Assembly (NCBI GenBank): GCA_018350325.1
Contig: JAEVLN010000003.1
Span: 2,761,101 to 2,825,100 of the forward strand
Direction: 5' to 3'
From: Globodera rostochiensis
Lineage: Eukaryota; Nematoda; Chromadorea; Rhabditida; Heteroderidae
DNA length: 64,000 bases
Shown: piece after piece, positions 35,357 to 46,519 of the stretch
How the letters are laid out: each line of letters begins with the position of its first letter
Numbering within the stretch: the first letter of the stretch is position 1
Translations under genes and position numbers: made by a program
Notes under the pieces: model-generated
What the model was told of the DNA's origin: nothing
Database searches by the model: none
What the model saw: only the letters and a program-made list of their open reading frames with translations

Positions 35357-37215
35357 TAAAGTCGGCACGCGCACATTATTTTATTTATTTTCTTGCTTTA
35401 TGTGTCCGTCCTTTCAGTGCCGTGCCAGTGGCCTTCAACCAAATGCCGTTGTCATTGTGTCCGTGGCGTTGTTTAGTCTTTGAACACATTTCCCCCCCCC
35501 CTTTTAGAGTGACTGTCCGGGCACTGAAAATGCACGGGGGCGGCCCGCCCGTTGTGCCGGGTCCGTTTTTTCCCCCATTTTTATGAACGGCACTGAAATG
35601 AATGAAATTTAGGAAATCCGTTGCCCTTGGAGTATTCAAATGCCAATTTGGAGTTGGTTCAGAAGGGATGTGACTCAAATCTTCGAAAGCAGGTGGGGGA
35701 CTACGGGCAATTCACATAAACTTTTCTTGGGAAGAATTAACGGTGCTTATGGCCCTGCATTCGGGGAGAGAGAGAGAGACTCGGGTTGGCCGGTCTCGGG
35801 AGTATAACGGTTGGGCGGTGTCTTGAAAAAAGTTATGAGCTGTTAAACGTTCCTCAGAGGGAGTTGGCCCGTTTTCCCCCCCCCCCCCCCGGGGGGTGAA
35901 AAAATCCCCGGTTCAGCTTAATAAAATCATTGTTTTAATGGTGTGATTCTTACAGATGTTTAATTGTTGGATCACAGATTGAAAATGCGCAAATGTTCGG
36001 AGTTCCGGTTGTCATTTGTGTGAACAAATTTAACACCGATTCACCGGCGGAATTGGCACTTGTGGCGGACAAAGTGCGGCAATTTGGTGCAGAAGCGGAA
36101 GTGTCCGATCATTGGGCCCACGGGGGCAAAGGCGCCGTCAAATTGGCCGAAACGTTGGTCAGAGCGTGCGAGCGGAAGCCGTCGTTTAGGTGGGTGCAAA
36201 ATGCGCGGGCGGGGGGAGGTGGGGGAGGGGGGATTAGGGGTGGACGTGATCAAAAATTCGTGATCACGGGCCCTCAAAAAGGCCGTGTTTAGCGTGATCC
36301 GTGATTCCACCCCTGGGGGTTGGGGATCACGTCCACCCCCGGGGTGCCACTTTGGGGGGGGGGGATCATGCCCACCCCTGCTGGGGGGAGAGAGTCCGTT
36401 GCCACCCTTCCCCCGGACAGATTGCTCTACCCGTTGAACGAGTCCATCGAGGAGAAATGTCGCATTATCGCCACCAAAATTTACGGCGCCTCGGACATTG
36501 AACTTTCGGAGGAGGCAAAGCGCAAAATGACCCAATTCACGCGGCAAGGCTTCGCCGGCCTCCCAATTTGCATGGCCAAAACGCATTTGTCGCTGTCCCA
36601 CGACGCGTCCAAAAAAGGGGCGCCAACCGGTGGGTGGGGCCGGGTCCGATCGTTTTGGCCCGATCAGTCATATCTTAGTCATTAGGAAAGGCAATCAAAC
36701 AAAATTGGTATCATTCAGAAGCTCTCCGTTTTTTGAATCTTTGATCAAGCAAAAGCTTATTGATTCGTCTTTTTTCCAAAGAGTTATAGAGGTGGCTTAT
36801 ATGAAAATTGCCATTTTTTGTGCCATTTTGGCGCGCTGAGTTATAACCTTTTTTGTTTAAGTCTAATCGACTAGCTATTATAGCATCTACAGACATAATG
36901 CTTTTGAGTGATATCAAGATTATTTATCAAATATGTAAACAAAAAAGTTGAACGTTTTAAACACGTCGGCGTCCAAACTGACCCCCTCGACCGCTTGCAA
37001 CGGCCGGCCATTCATTCATTAAATGTTTTTGATTCATCCCCACAAAATGTGCAGATTTTATTCTGCCAATTCGTGACATTCGCGTCGCTGTCGGTGCCGG
37101 CTTCATCTATCCGCTGGTCGGCGAAATAATGCTAATGCCCGGCTTGCCCACCCGGCCATGCTTCTTCGACATGGACATTGACCCCGACACGGAAGTCATC
37201 CACGGACTTTTCTGA
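30956..37215 (+). CDS. MTHFD1: C1-tetrahydrofolate synthase, cytoplasmic trifunctional
   Basis: It starts [19 protein letters not shown] (30956-31075) with no mitochondrial leader. The dehydrogenase/cyclohydrolase domain contains [15 protein letters not shown] (31197; the conserved Y..K pair), [20 protein letters not shown] (31470), [15 protein letters not shown] and [14 protein letters not shown] (31750), [17 protein letters not shown] [16 protein letters not shown] (32320). The formate-THF ligase domain has [18 protein letters not shown] (32608), the ATP loop [14 protein letters not shown] (32850), [20 protein letters not shown] (32980), [20 protein letters not shown] (33450), [15 protein letters not shown] (35300), [11 protein letters not shown] (36570) and an end [13 protein letters not shown]. 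Every block is collinear with the animal enzyme, which interconverts methylene-, methenyl- and formyl-THF and makes 10-formyl-THF for purines. Introns carry two hAT-like elements and a minisatellite. At least one intron is GC-AG. Confidence 0.95.
31984..32132. mobile_element. hAT-like MITE, 149 bp, in an MTHFD1 intron
   Basis: Terminal inverted repeats TAGTGATGCACGAGA and TCTCGTGCATCACTA. Flanking 8-bp sequences gtgcatac and gttcatac differ at one base, as expected of an aged 8-bp target duplication. The interior is made of palindromic GAGTCTCGA motifs, so the transcript could fold into a long hairpin. Confidence 0.85.
32539..32607 (+). other. Non-canonical GC-AG intron
   Basis: To keep MTHFD1 in register (LYPLNICP joined to PVPADIDIS) the exon must end at 32538 with cct before gcttct and resume after ttttcag at 32608. 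There is no GT donor in the right phase. The joined protein has exactly the length of the animal family here. A second candidate without a GT donor lies near 31700-31745 (joining RLG to [10 protein letters not shown]). Confidence 0.75.
33083..33220. repeat. 23-bp minisatellite in an MTHFD1 intron
   Basis: Five or so copies of tcctgatcctgatcatttccaaa, some shortened to tcttgatcatttccaaa, sit between two MTHFD1 exons. Confidence 0.9.
34945..35109. mobile_element. hAT-like MITE, 165 bp, in an MTHFD1 intron
   Basis: Ends TAGAGCAAGGA and TCCTTGCTCTA. The flanks gtttgggg (plus one G) and gtttgagg look like a decayed 8-bp duplication. The interior is nearly self-complementary GATCGAGATTTTGATCGAGA sequence. 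A related palindromic segment without clear ends occurs near 41838-41930 in the SGSM3 gene. Confidence 0.75.
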
Positions 37216-37379
37216 GCATTTTTTTTGAAGAAGAAGAAGAAAAAAGAGATAATTATTTTTTAGATAGAAAATATATTTATTTAGCAATCGTTGGACAATT
37301 TGAAATGTTGCCCTTTTTCATATGCCATTAAACAAAAATAGTTAATAAATAAACAGAAGCACGGAATGAATGGAGTTGA

Positions 37380-38040
37380 AATGGCTACGAAAATAAAAAA
37401 GGAACAAATAAAAAAGGAACGCGATTTTGTGGCTCAAGCCAACTCCGACCGTTTAACAACCATCCACGTTTTTGCCATTGCCATTTCCAGGCAGGCGATT
37501 GTTCTGGAGTGCCAGATCCAATGCCAACAATCAGTCGTGACTAAGGCTGTCGGTTTGAAACCGAATTCGGTTCGGTTTCGATTCGGTTCGGTTTCAAACA
37601 GAAAGTTTCGGTTCGGTTTTCGGTTCGGTATGAAACCGAAAATTACTTGAAGAAACCGACAGCCTTAGTCTGACGGGACGGGAAACGGCGCCGGCGAGCG
37701 AATCGCACGGAGTCAGACGCGCGTCGTGTTCTTATATAATGTAAGGATATTTTCCTCATTATTTTTCGATGGGGTGTAAAAGAGTAAAGGAAAAGAAAAA
37801 AATTGTTAACTATTTTCTTTTACGCTCGTTTCTCTCTCTCCGTTCTGATTTGTTGCAATAAATCAATAAATGTTCACACACCACCTTTTATAACAAGGGC
37901 GGCCGGATTTTCATGTTTTTACACGTTTTTGGCATTTGTTTTTTATCATTTTGCGTTTTAGCATTTTGGTCCGCCCGGCATTTTTCCCCAAAATTTCTTT
38001 ACAAAAATGCCATAAATACGGAAAATGCTCTACCGAAAAT
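37380..38040 (+). repeat. Dispersed repeat, copy A (copy B at 46520-47050)
   Basis: Shared landmarks in order: cgcgattttgtggctcaagc, gtttaacaaccatccacgt, gggacgggaaacggcgccgg, cttatataatgtaag, tttttcgatggggtgtaaaa, cgctcgtttctctctctccg, tttagcattttggtccgccc. Copy B at 46520-47050 has the same order. Copy A is longer because it contains an inserted MITE at 37542-37667. No ORF is conserved between copies. Confidence 0.9.
37542..37667. mobile_element. hAT-like MITE, 126 bp, with an empty site elsewhere in the window
   Basis: Perfect ends TAAGGCTGTCGGTTT and AAACCGACAGCCTTA. Flanks gtcgtgac and gtctgac fit an 8-bp duplication with one lost base. The paralogous repeat at about 46665 reads cagccgtgacgggacgg without the element, which is the pre-insertion site. 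The interior is repeated CGGTTCGGTTT. Confidence 0.9.
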
Positions 38041-38314
38041 AAACATTACTACATATTTGATTTTTTTTTAATTTGAATTTGATTTTAATAATCTTTTTTC
38101 TTCTTATTTTACGAACCGTCAGACTAACCGAACTTTGCTTTTGTCCATTCTTTCTCTGTTCCGCCGTTGTTTCTCTGCCCTCCCCGGCGGCGATGCGAGT
38201 CGATAATGCCTTAGGGCGTTGAGTGCCACATTCTTCACTCTCCTCTCCCCGCCGCCGGCGTAATTTTCAAACGTTTATAATTCCCTTCCATCAAATTGAA
38301 GCAGTTCGGCAGAA

Positions 38315-41300
38315 ATGGCCAAATATCAAAAAGGTCGTTTTAGGGAATTGGGCGACTGTTTTAAAATCTCCAGTAAAGGCATTTCGCCCGCCAATTTGGA
38401 CAGAGCGGACGAAGCTGAAGATGATGAGTCGGCCGATTTTGGAGAAGAACAGGCGGGGGGCGCCCGAGGGGCGAAGGCGGAGGACGCTTTGGAGATCATC
38501 AACAGCATTTTCCCCCTCGGGGGACGGCCCTTCTCAGCGGTCCATCGGCAATTGGTGCCCCGTTACTTTGAAGAGCCATCGGAACTGTACGTCCCCAAGC
38601 CAAAACTTTGTTTGTGCCATTAACGGAAAAGCCTCTCAGAATTGCGGCGCCTCGAAGAAAATATTTACAACAAAATTAGCAATGAATAAATGTGTTGTAA
38701 AAAAGGTTCGACGAATTTGGATTTCGTCTGCCCGAAGAGTCGGCGGACGCGCACAAGGACCCAACGCTGGAGAAGCCGCCGCTGGAGAGCTCTTCGCACA
38801 GGTAGCGGTGAATGGATGTGCCGATCAGAGTCCTGGCATTGGACCATGCCGATCAGAGTCTTGGCATGGACCATGCCGATCAGAGTCTTGGCATTGGGCC
38901 ATACCAATCAGAGTCCTGGCATTGGGCCATTCACCGGAATGGGCTCTGGTAGAACCCGGACGATCGAGATTTTTTGATAAAAATCTTGATCTGTCCGCGC
39001 AAGTCCGGACTCTACAATCTCTGATGCCTTGAGCAAACAGCGGGCACATTTACAATACTTTCTTTTTCTCTGTTTGATTGCTGCTTATTTCGGCAAGAAT
39101 GCGTTGGTTGGCGATGATCGAAAGTGCGCACGCGCAGCAAGTGGAGGACGAGCTGTGCTGGGCCAAAGTGGACGTGCAGAGAGTACGGCACGCGCCGAAG
39201 TTCCTTTCGTTGGTGCACGAAGGCGGCATTCCGCACTCGTTGAGGCCGTTTCTGTGGCCACGCTTTTGCAGCGCTGTGGACAAACGAAAAAAATGTAATT
39301 TTATTTTGAAATCTTGGTCAATGATCGATCATTTATGTATGTATATAATATTCAATGATTTCAACTTTTTAAGCTCCGTATGACTACGCAAAAATTGTTC
39401 GAAAGTGCGGGACGGAAAGTGTGCCGGGGGTGGACGTTCAGATTGAGAAGTGCGTGAGTTGGGCGGGGAGAGGCATTGCAAGTTTGGACAAAGGTTGGGC
39501 ACCCCGGCGTTCGGGGAGGAAAAGTCGAGGGTTGCCGGGATTGAAAGGTCGAGGATCGGGGAATTACAAATTGTCGGGGTCGAGTATTGGGGTACATGTC
39601 AACTCGCCGACGCCGACTCGCCGATGGTCGACTCGCCGACGCCGACTCGCCGACAGTCAACTCGCCGACGCCGACTCGCCGCTGGTCGACTCGCCGACGC
39701 CGACTCGCCGACGGTCAACTCGCCGATAATACTTATTCTTATACACTTTACCAATCCAACAAATAAAAATGAAGGCAACCTTACTCGTAAAAAATTGACG
39801 AAAAATGTGTGGCCAAAAATAAAAAAAATACCGATTTGAACAAATCTTCGTCATCCTTGCTCGGCGTGGTACATTTGTTTTCCCGGTGCTCTTCTGCTTG
39901 CTTCCTAATCAAAGGAGCTAACACATACGCAAAACTCTTTCGGATAATCAAGGAGGACGTTTGGCCGCAGTTTAACCCCCATTCCATAAGTGTGGATTTT
40001 GAACAGAGCATTCATCTTGCGATTCGCGACCAATTTCCCGAAGCAGAAATTATGGATTTCTAGGGATTCGTCCAAAATCGTCGGGGATCTGGGTTTTTGG
40101 GGTCGGGGTATCCACCAAAGTTCGGACCATGCTAATTTTTTTGCAGTTTTTTTTGTTCATTGTGCCTGATTTGGAATGCCAAAACATTAAGGGATTTGCT
40201 GCACTCGCTGCCCACCCATTCCGCCTTTGGCCGACTCCGTTCGTTGGGCATCGCGCCCCTCCGTCGGGTGCTCCGTGCCGTGGCATTTCTGTTCCCTGAA
40301 CTGGGCTATTGCCACGGCATGAGCTTGGTTGTGGCTTCGATGTTGCTGGTCTGTTGTGAGGAGAATGTTTTTTGGGTAAATAAAGCCCCGGGAGGGACAA
40401 ATACAAATTTTTTTATTGGCATTTCTGCAGTTGATGTGCTCACTGATCGAAGATTTGTTGCCCGCCTCCTTTTATTCGCCGTCACTGCTCGGCGTCCGTG
40501 CTGACGAACGCGTTCTGCGCCATCTGATCCAGGCAAAAAAATCGATTGATTAAATCGAAATAATCGCCCGAAATTTGAATTTTGGTGGTACTAATTTTTG
40601 TTGTTGTTCTGTTGCTGCAGGTGCACATGCCGGAGGCGATGCAAATGTTGGAACAGTGCAGCAAAGTGGACACAACGCGCATCTTTGTCAATTGGTCCAG
40701 CAGCTTCTTTTAATTTCAAAAACTAATCGATTGCTAATTATGCTAATTAATTAATTAATTACTCAACAAAAATTCAAGGCTTATCACTATGCTGGCTTCC
40801 GCCTTCTCTCCACGGCTTCTTCTCCGTGTGTGGGATCATCTGTTCATTTTTGGCTCTGTCACCATATTCCGCGTCATTTTGGCCATTTTGAAGCTGGGCG
40901 AAGGCAAACTTCAGCAGGAGCAGCGAACAAATGGCGGCGGCACTTTTGTGCCGACGACAAACACCGCCAATTTGCTCAGTGAAATTTTACGCATTCCATC
41001 GACAATTGAACGGCCCGAACATTTGTTGGAGATGGCACAATCCTTTGAATATTCCGTCACTGATCATCTGATCACTGAGCTCAGGAAAAAGTATCAGGTT
41101 GGTTGGTTGGTTGATCAGTGCCGGCGGGGATTGGAATTTTGGGCTAACATCGGGACACTTCGAAGTCTCTACGGTGGGATTGGCATTTTGGGCTAACCTC
41201 GAGACACTTCGAGAGTCTCTACAGTGGGATTGGCATTTTGGGCTAACATCGGGACACTTCGAGAGTCTCTGCGGTGACATTGGCATTTTGGGCTAACCAC

Positions 41301-44300
41301 GGGACACTTCAAGAGTCTCTTTACGGTGGGATTGGCATTTTGGCTGACCTTGGGACTTCGAGAGTCTCTACGGTGGGATTGGCATTTTGGCTGACCTCGA
41401 GACACGTCGAGAGTCTCTCTACGGTCAGCAGAATGAAATATTTTACCCCAATTTTTTGAGGGCATTTTGATGGCCGAGATTGGACTGATCGAGAAGGTCC
41501 GATCGGCGGCGGGAGGCAACGGCGGAAGGGCGGACGACGGGTTGGAGGCGAATTTGCCCATGCAGACGACGCTCAAACGCAAGTTGCATCGGTCGAAGAG
41601 CGTCGTCCGGAGAATATTTGAAAACAAAACGAAACGCCAAGGGAGCGCAGATGACAACGACGACCTTCGGACAAAGAATGTTCGCCAAACCGAGTTGGTG
41701 TTGGACCTGCGCAATGCCATCCTTCAAAGTGCCATTTTGAAAGGAATTTTGAAAACACTTATTCCAGCAGGGCTCGTTCCTTGAACGACAAGGACAGTCC
41801 TTGAAAAGCTATCCTCTCATTCTTAAAAAGTATCTCGGTAAAAATTCGTCGATCGAGAATCTCGAAAAAATCTCGTCGAGATTTACCGAAAATTCGATCG
41901 AGAATCTTGGTAGGTCCGATCTCTAATTTCAAGAATGTTTTTGAAAATGAGAGAGAATTTAGCGTGAGTAATAAAGTGTGTTTTAAGTTGGAGAAAATCA
42001 AATTTTGAGTGTCCTTAGGTTTAATAAAATTTCGTAGTTTTGTCCTTGGAATCAAAATATTTGTCCTTGAATCAAATGCTTATCAGTACGATCCCTTGTC
42101 TTTAATCATTCACAAAATTTTGGCAGTTTGTGCCCATTTTGCTGAGTGCCAGGAGGCGAGGCACTGTGGACGGTCGGTGCTCACCCAGGCGGATTATTCC
42201 AACGGATTTGACGGCCAAAGGGAATGCGAACAGTTCCTGCGGGCCCGCCGGGAGGGACAGAAACGGGGAAGGGCACTCGCCGACTTTGAACAACGGGACG
42301 AGGACGACCTGGGCTTCCACAAGAACGATCTGATCGTCATCGAGTCGGAGAAGGACGAACATTGCTGGCTGGGGGAGTTGGACGGAAGGTGGGAGGGGGG
42401 GGGGGGGGGGGGAGCAGTGCTTCCAAGTAGGGTTGAAACCCCGACATTGAGGGGGGGGGGGCAGTACTTGTTCCAAGTAGAGTTTGAACCCACGACAGGG
42501 AGGGAGGGGGGGGGCAGTGTTCCAAGTAGAGTTGGAACCACGACAGGGAGGGAGGGGGGGGGAGCAGTACTTGTTCCAGTAGAGTTGGAACCACGACAGG
42601 GAGGGAGGGGAGGGGGGAGCAGTACTTGTTCCAAGTAAGTTGGAACCCACGACAGGGAGGGAGGGGGGGGGAGCAGTACTTGTTCCAAGTAGAGTTGAAC
42701 CACGACAGGGAGGGAGGGGGAGGGGGGAGCAGTACTTGTTCCAAGTAGAGTTGGACCACGACAGGGAGGGAGGGGGAGGGGGGAGCAGTACTTGTTCCAA
42801 GTAGAGTTGGAACCACGACAGGGAGGGAGGGGGGGGGGGGAGCAGTACTTGTTCCAAGTAGAGTTGGAACCACACAGGGAGGGAGGGGGAGGGGGGAGCA
42901 GTACTTGTTCCAAGTAGAGTTGGAACCCACGAAGGGAGGGAGGGGGGGGGGGGGGGGAGCAGTACTTGTTCCAAGTAGAGTTGGAACCCACGACAGGGAG
43001 GGAGGGGGGGGGGGGAGCAGTACTTGTTCCAAGTAGAGTTGGAACCCACGACAGGGAGGGAGGGGGGGGGGGGGGCAGTGCTTCCAAGTTGGGTTGAAAC
43101 CCCGACAGTCCCATCCCCTAAAAACCCCGCAATTCTCAACCCCCGACGTCGGGGTTTCACCCCCTATTTCTTCCAAGTCTAGTAGGATCAATTCCCGCAT
43201 TTACATGCCTGAAATTTGGGTGTGGTTAATTGATCGAAATTTCGGAAAACATTGAAGGGATGAACGACAAGTAATGGAAAAAAACATTTTCAGGAGAGGA
43301 TGGTTTCCGGCAAAGTTTGTCCAGGTGAGAAGTAAATTTACCTTCTGGAGCTGTTATTAATTAATCAATTTAAAGTTGAGCTAATTAAGGTGCTTGACGA
43401 GAGGGGCAAGGACTATTGCGCCCGCGGGGATGAGGTACACAATCAAATTAATTGGTCACGAAATCTACGGACTCATTTATACTCATAAACCACTACAGGT
43501 GGTTTGTGCCCGCATCGCTGAACTCGTCCGCGGCCCGCTGGCCTTCGCATTCCACCAAATTCTCAGTCATGGGTGAGTTGTGAGTGGTGCGCATCAGCAG
43601 AGCTGTGGTCAAATTAGGGCGCTTCAAGCACCGTTGTTCACCCCCAGCTTTGGCTCCGAGCTTTTTGGTACGGAGCAGAAGCTTCAGCTCCGGGCTTTGG
43701 TACGGAGCGGAAGCTTTGGCTTCGCGCTTTGGTACGGAGCGGAAGCTTTGGCTTCGGGCTTTGGTACGGAGCGGAAGCTTTGGCTTCGGGCTTTGGTACG
43801 GAGCGGAAGCTTTGGCTTCGGGTTTTGGTACGGAGCAGTCTCCGGAGCGGAAGCTTCGGCTCCGGGCTTTGGTACGGAGCAAAAGCTTCGGCTCCGGGGC
43901 TTTGGTGCTGGAGCGGAGTCATCATACCCAGCTCTGCTGAACAATTTGATGTCAAATTCATTCCATCATTTTTACTCATCACACAGCCTTCGTTCCGGCC
44001 GCCATGCCGGCCTTTGGCCCTCAAATGCTTCATCCTCCTCCACGCATCCGTGGACGTTTATCGGTATGCCAATGGCTTCTGGACAATGCGTCAGTGATTA
44101 TTAAATCCCCCCGACCCCTCGGGGGAGGGAAAGTCGGGGTCGGGACCAACCCTGGTCTTGTCTCCTGTCACCATGCCAATTGCTTACTCAACCCGTTCAA
44201 TTGTTTCTCATCCGCTGAAGAGGCGCTCTCCCGCTCTGTCATCCCAACCGCCAATGGCGGCGTCGGCGCCGGCGGCACTTTCCGCAAAACGGCGGGCGGC

Positions 44301-45159
44301 AGCGGCAGAGTCGGCGGCGGCAACTCCAAACTGACGCTGTGCAACACGTTCTGTCTTGACCAGGATGTGCGCGTGTTGGGCCCCGAAGAATTGCTCCATT
44401 TGGCTGTCCGCACAATTCATCGCTCCCACGCCGCTGCGAATGCTCCGGCAGATGCCAAATTGCGCTCGCTGGTGGCCTTTGGACTGAATGAGCAGGTGGT
44501 ACACGGCAGGGATGTAACCGGATGTCGGACTTTTTTTGGCATTTGTTCCCGTTAAAACCGCCTCTGGATTCGCATAATTTTGTCTACCAAATCAGATGGG
44601 GGAGGAATTGCCTTTCCCGTTTAAATTGAAACCAATTAGAAAAAATGTTCCGACCCCCCCCCCTCTCTGAAATCTATGCTAAGCCCCCCTCCAGTTTGGG
44701 GGTTTTCTTCTATTTGTGCTCATTTCGTTTCGTCTTAACAAAAGTGTCTTCACTTGTGGTTCAACATCTTCTGCTTTCATCATGGGCAAGACGTTCTGCG
44801 ACAACGGCACTTCCGTTCCTGGTCTTTCATTCGTTCACCCGCCGCACAACAGATTAGTCATTTTGTCCGCACAAATTCAGCCCATTGCCTTTCTCTGACT
44901 CATTTTTTAGATATGCTGTGAACTTAAACTGCTCGCTCAGTTTGCGTTCAGCCTGGACATCAACTCGGAGCTGGTCAGCGCAGAAGAATTGGCCCGGAGT
45001 GCAGCAGCGGGGATGGCCAAACTTTGCATTGAGAAAGAAGCGGGGACGAAAAGCGGGAGGACGACGACGACGGAGATGAGCGGGGCTAATGGGACGATGC
45101 TGAGGGATGGGGTCCAGGACATGTTGATCAAACATCATCTCTTCAGCTGGGATTTGTGA
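38315..45159 (+). CDS. SGSM3: SGSM3-type protein: TBC, SH3 and RUN domains; TBC catalytic residues replaced
   Basis: It starts [38 protein letters not shown] (38706) matches the family N-terminus. The TBC domain runs from [19 protein letters not shown] (39225) through [17 protein letters not shown] (40180), [20 protein letters not shown] (40255) and [15 protein letters not shown] (40815). A linker follows ([15 protein letters not shown], 41680), then SH3 [19 protein letters not shown] and [11 protein letters not shown] (42270-42390) with GWFPAKFVQ (43305). RUN includes [20 protein letters not shown] (43500), [20 protein letters not shown] (44340), [13 protein letters not shown] (44460), LHLWFNI (44750) and [13 protein letters not shown] before TGA at 45157. 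Family members are Rab/Rap-linked modulators. The IxxDxxR arginine is His (DLLH) and the YxQ glutamine is His (YCHG), so GAP activity is doubtful. Some splice phases are unresolved. Confidence 0.9.
38815..38950. repeat. 30-bp minisatellite, SGSM3 intron
   Basis: Four copies of ccgatcagagtcttggcatt plus ggaccatg or gggccata. The following gggccattcaccggaatggg and cccggacgatcgagattttt recur at 47133-47180, so the array belongs to a dispersed repeat. Confidence 0.9.
39598..39730. repeat. GC-rich short tandem repeat, SGSM3 intron
   Basis: About ten alternating copies of actcgccgacgccg and actcgccg(a)tggtcg/acagtca, a higher-order repeat of about 26 bp. Confidence 0.9.
39868..40063 (+). mobile_element. 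MULE-type transposase fragment in an SGSM3 intron
   Basis: The open segment [20 protein letters not shown] then [20 protein letters not shown] fits the core of the MULE transposase domain (TYxxLF, then DFE, then FP). Just upstream [10 protein letters not shown] continues the family in another frame, so the fragment is frame-broken. No ends or other domains are seen. Confidence 0.6.
41128..41425. repeat. About 50-bp minisatellite, SGSM3 intron
   Basis: Six copies of gggattggcattttgggcta plus acctcgagacacttcgagag and tctctacggt, with 1-4 differences each, between the TBC C-terminal exon (ends 41097) and the linker exon. Confidence 0.95.
42390..43085. repeat. About 58-bp G-rich minisatellite, SGSM3 SH3 intron
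   Basis: About eleven copies of gcagtacttgttccaagtag, then agttggaacccacgacaggg and agggaggggggggg. It lies between the two halves of the SH3 coding region. On the sense transcript every unit carries several G-runs. Confidence 0.95.
43655..43915. repeat. About 31-bp minisatellite, SGSM3 intron
   Basis: Eight or so copies of ggtacggagcggaagctttg plus gcttcgggctt, directly after the exon encoding [12 protein letters not shown]. Confidence 0.95.
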
Positions 45160-45418
45160 ACATTTTCTAATTCTTTCCTTTTTTACACACATTTATCATT
45201 TTATTGTTTTGGAAATCGGTGCTAAAATAAATAAATAAACTGACCTCATTAAACAGTAAAATAAAAATAATAATTCGAAAAGCCCAAATAAAATCTTTTT
45301 TTTAATTTACAAAATTTTTTTGTCTATTATTATCCCGATAAATAAATTCATTAAACTATCAGTTTATATTATATCACATAAATGTACACGTATATTGTAA
45401 TAAATACATAACAACAGA

Positions 45419-46402
45419 TTAGAAGTAAACAAAGTTTACATCTGGAACAAAATAAGGAATTGCTTGTCCGGGACAATCGCTCATTTTGAATTTAAATTGG
45501 GTTAGCGTGCTGGGGGGAAGAGTGTTCTTTGGCGGTACGATGTCCTTCTTCGACTGTTCAAGCAGTCCACGAAAAACAGTGATGATGGCGTGGAAAAGCC
45601 AAATCTTTTTAATTAAATATATTAATATTAATAATTATTCGAAATCAAAACACAACTACCCACCCACCTGAATGCCATAAAACAGGCCATTCAAAATGAT
45701 AAGAAACAGAACGATTGTGCTCAATGCGTCAATTGTGAATTTGGCCGTAATTGGCGGACGGTTTTTGGCAGTGAGAAGTCCTGAAAAAATCAGTTGAATT
45801 ATAATATTATTTATAATTAATTGTTGAAAAATTTGCTTACCCTGATACCCATTCTCGGAATGTTCAATAGCGGTGACACTGACGTCAATTTTAATGCCAC
45901 CCACCCACCAGGAACACAAATGTACAATTAGCACCACTGAGGCGATCATTAAGGCAACCTGTTGAAAAAAACAAATAATTTTTAAATGACATTTTGTCGG
46001 GCCAAAAATGCCCCACACACCTGCATAAGCAAATGTGGCACGAGCAAATATGGCGCTCGGAACAGAACACCCAACAGCAAAAGAACGGCAGCTGTCATGG
46101 CCAAGCACAGTGAAATGATTGTGAGAATGGTTGGCACTGCGGAGGCGGCGGCGGCGTCGGAACAGGCCGATTCGGGCACAAATTCGTCGTCATTGTTGCA
46201 CAAGTCCATGACGTAGAAGATAAGCTGTGGAAGAAGCGTTTTTTAAATCAAAATTTTAATGCTAAGTCAAAAATGTTTGGCCCACCTGCAAAGAGAAAAC
46301 GACAAATTCAAAGACGGCCAATGCAATTGCAACACGATTGAGTTGGACCAGGCCACAACAGCATCTTGGCGACGAGTTCGCCTCCTTTTTACTATTCGGC
46401 AT
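45419..46402 (-). CDS. Four-transmembrane protein, uncharacterised nematode family
   Basis: Five exons. MPNSKKEANSSPRCCCGLVQ with a first hydrophobic helix (NRVAIALAVFEFVVFSLQ) starts at 46402. Next is an acidic loop with two Cys (MDLCNNDDEFVPESACSD) and helix 2 (LTIISLCLAMTAAVLLLLGV). Helix 3 is VALMIASVVLIVHLCSWWVG (about 45958). Helix 4 is DALSTIVLFLIILNGLFYGI (about 45720). The cytosolic-type tail LLEQSKKDIVPPKNTLPPST continues to VPDVNFVYF and stops at 45419-45421. The layout resembles LAPTM/tetraspan-like nematode membrane proteins, but I do not recognise a named family. It converges on SGSM3, with 260 bp between the stop codons. Confidence 0.75.
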
Positions 46403-46519
46403 AAAATGTTTTGCCTAAAATCAAAAAGAAGGAAGGGGAATGAATTTACATCGAATTTTAAAAAATCGCACAAAAAGGTGTCCAAAACGAATTAAGAGAA
46501 CAATCACTTCAATTAACAA

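Larger units (their letters stand above)
37216..38314. other. Intergenic region MTHFD1 to SGSM3
   Basis: AT-rich 3' flank of MTHFD1, then a dispersed repeat (37380-38040) carrying a MITE, then a pyrimidine-rich stretch before the SGSM3 start. No supported gene. Confidence 0.5.

Noticed and set aside
42102..43200. Open frames of 287-352 codons on the minus strand with [15 protein letters not shown] repeats
   Set aside because: They are the antisense of the 58-bp minisatellite inside an SGSM3 intron; all three frames are open because the unit lacks stops.
43493..44104. Repeat proteins with [21 protein letters not shown] units on either strand
   Set aside because: Translation of the 31-bp intronic array, not a gene.
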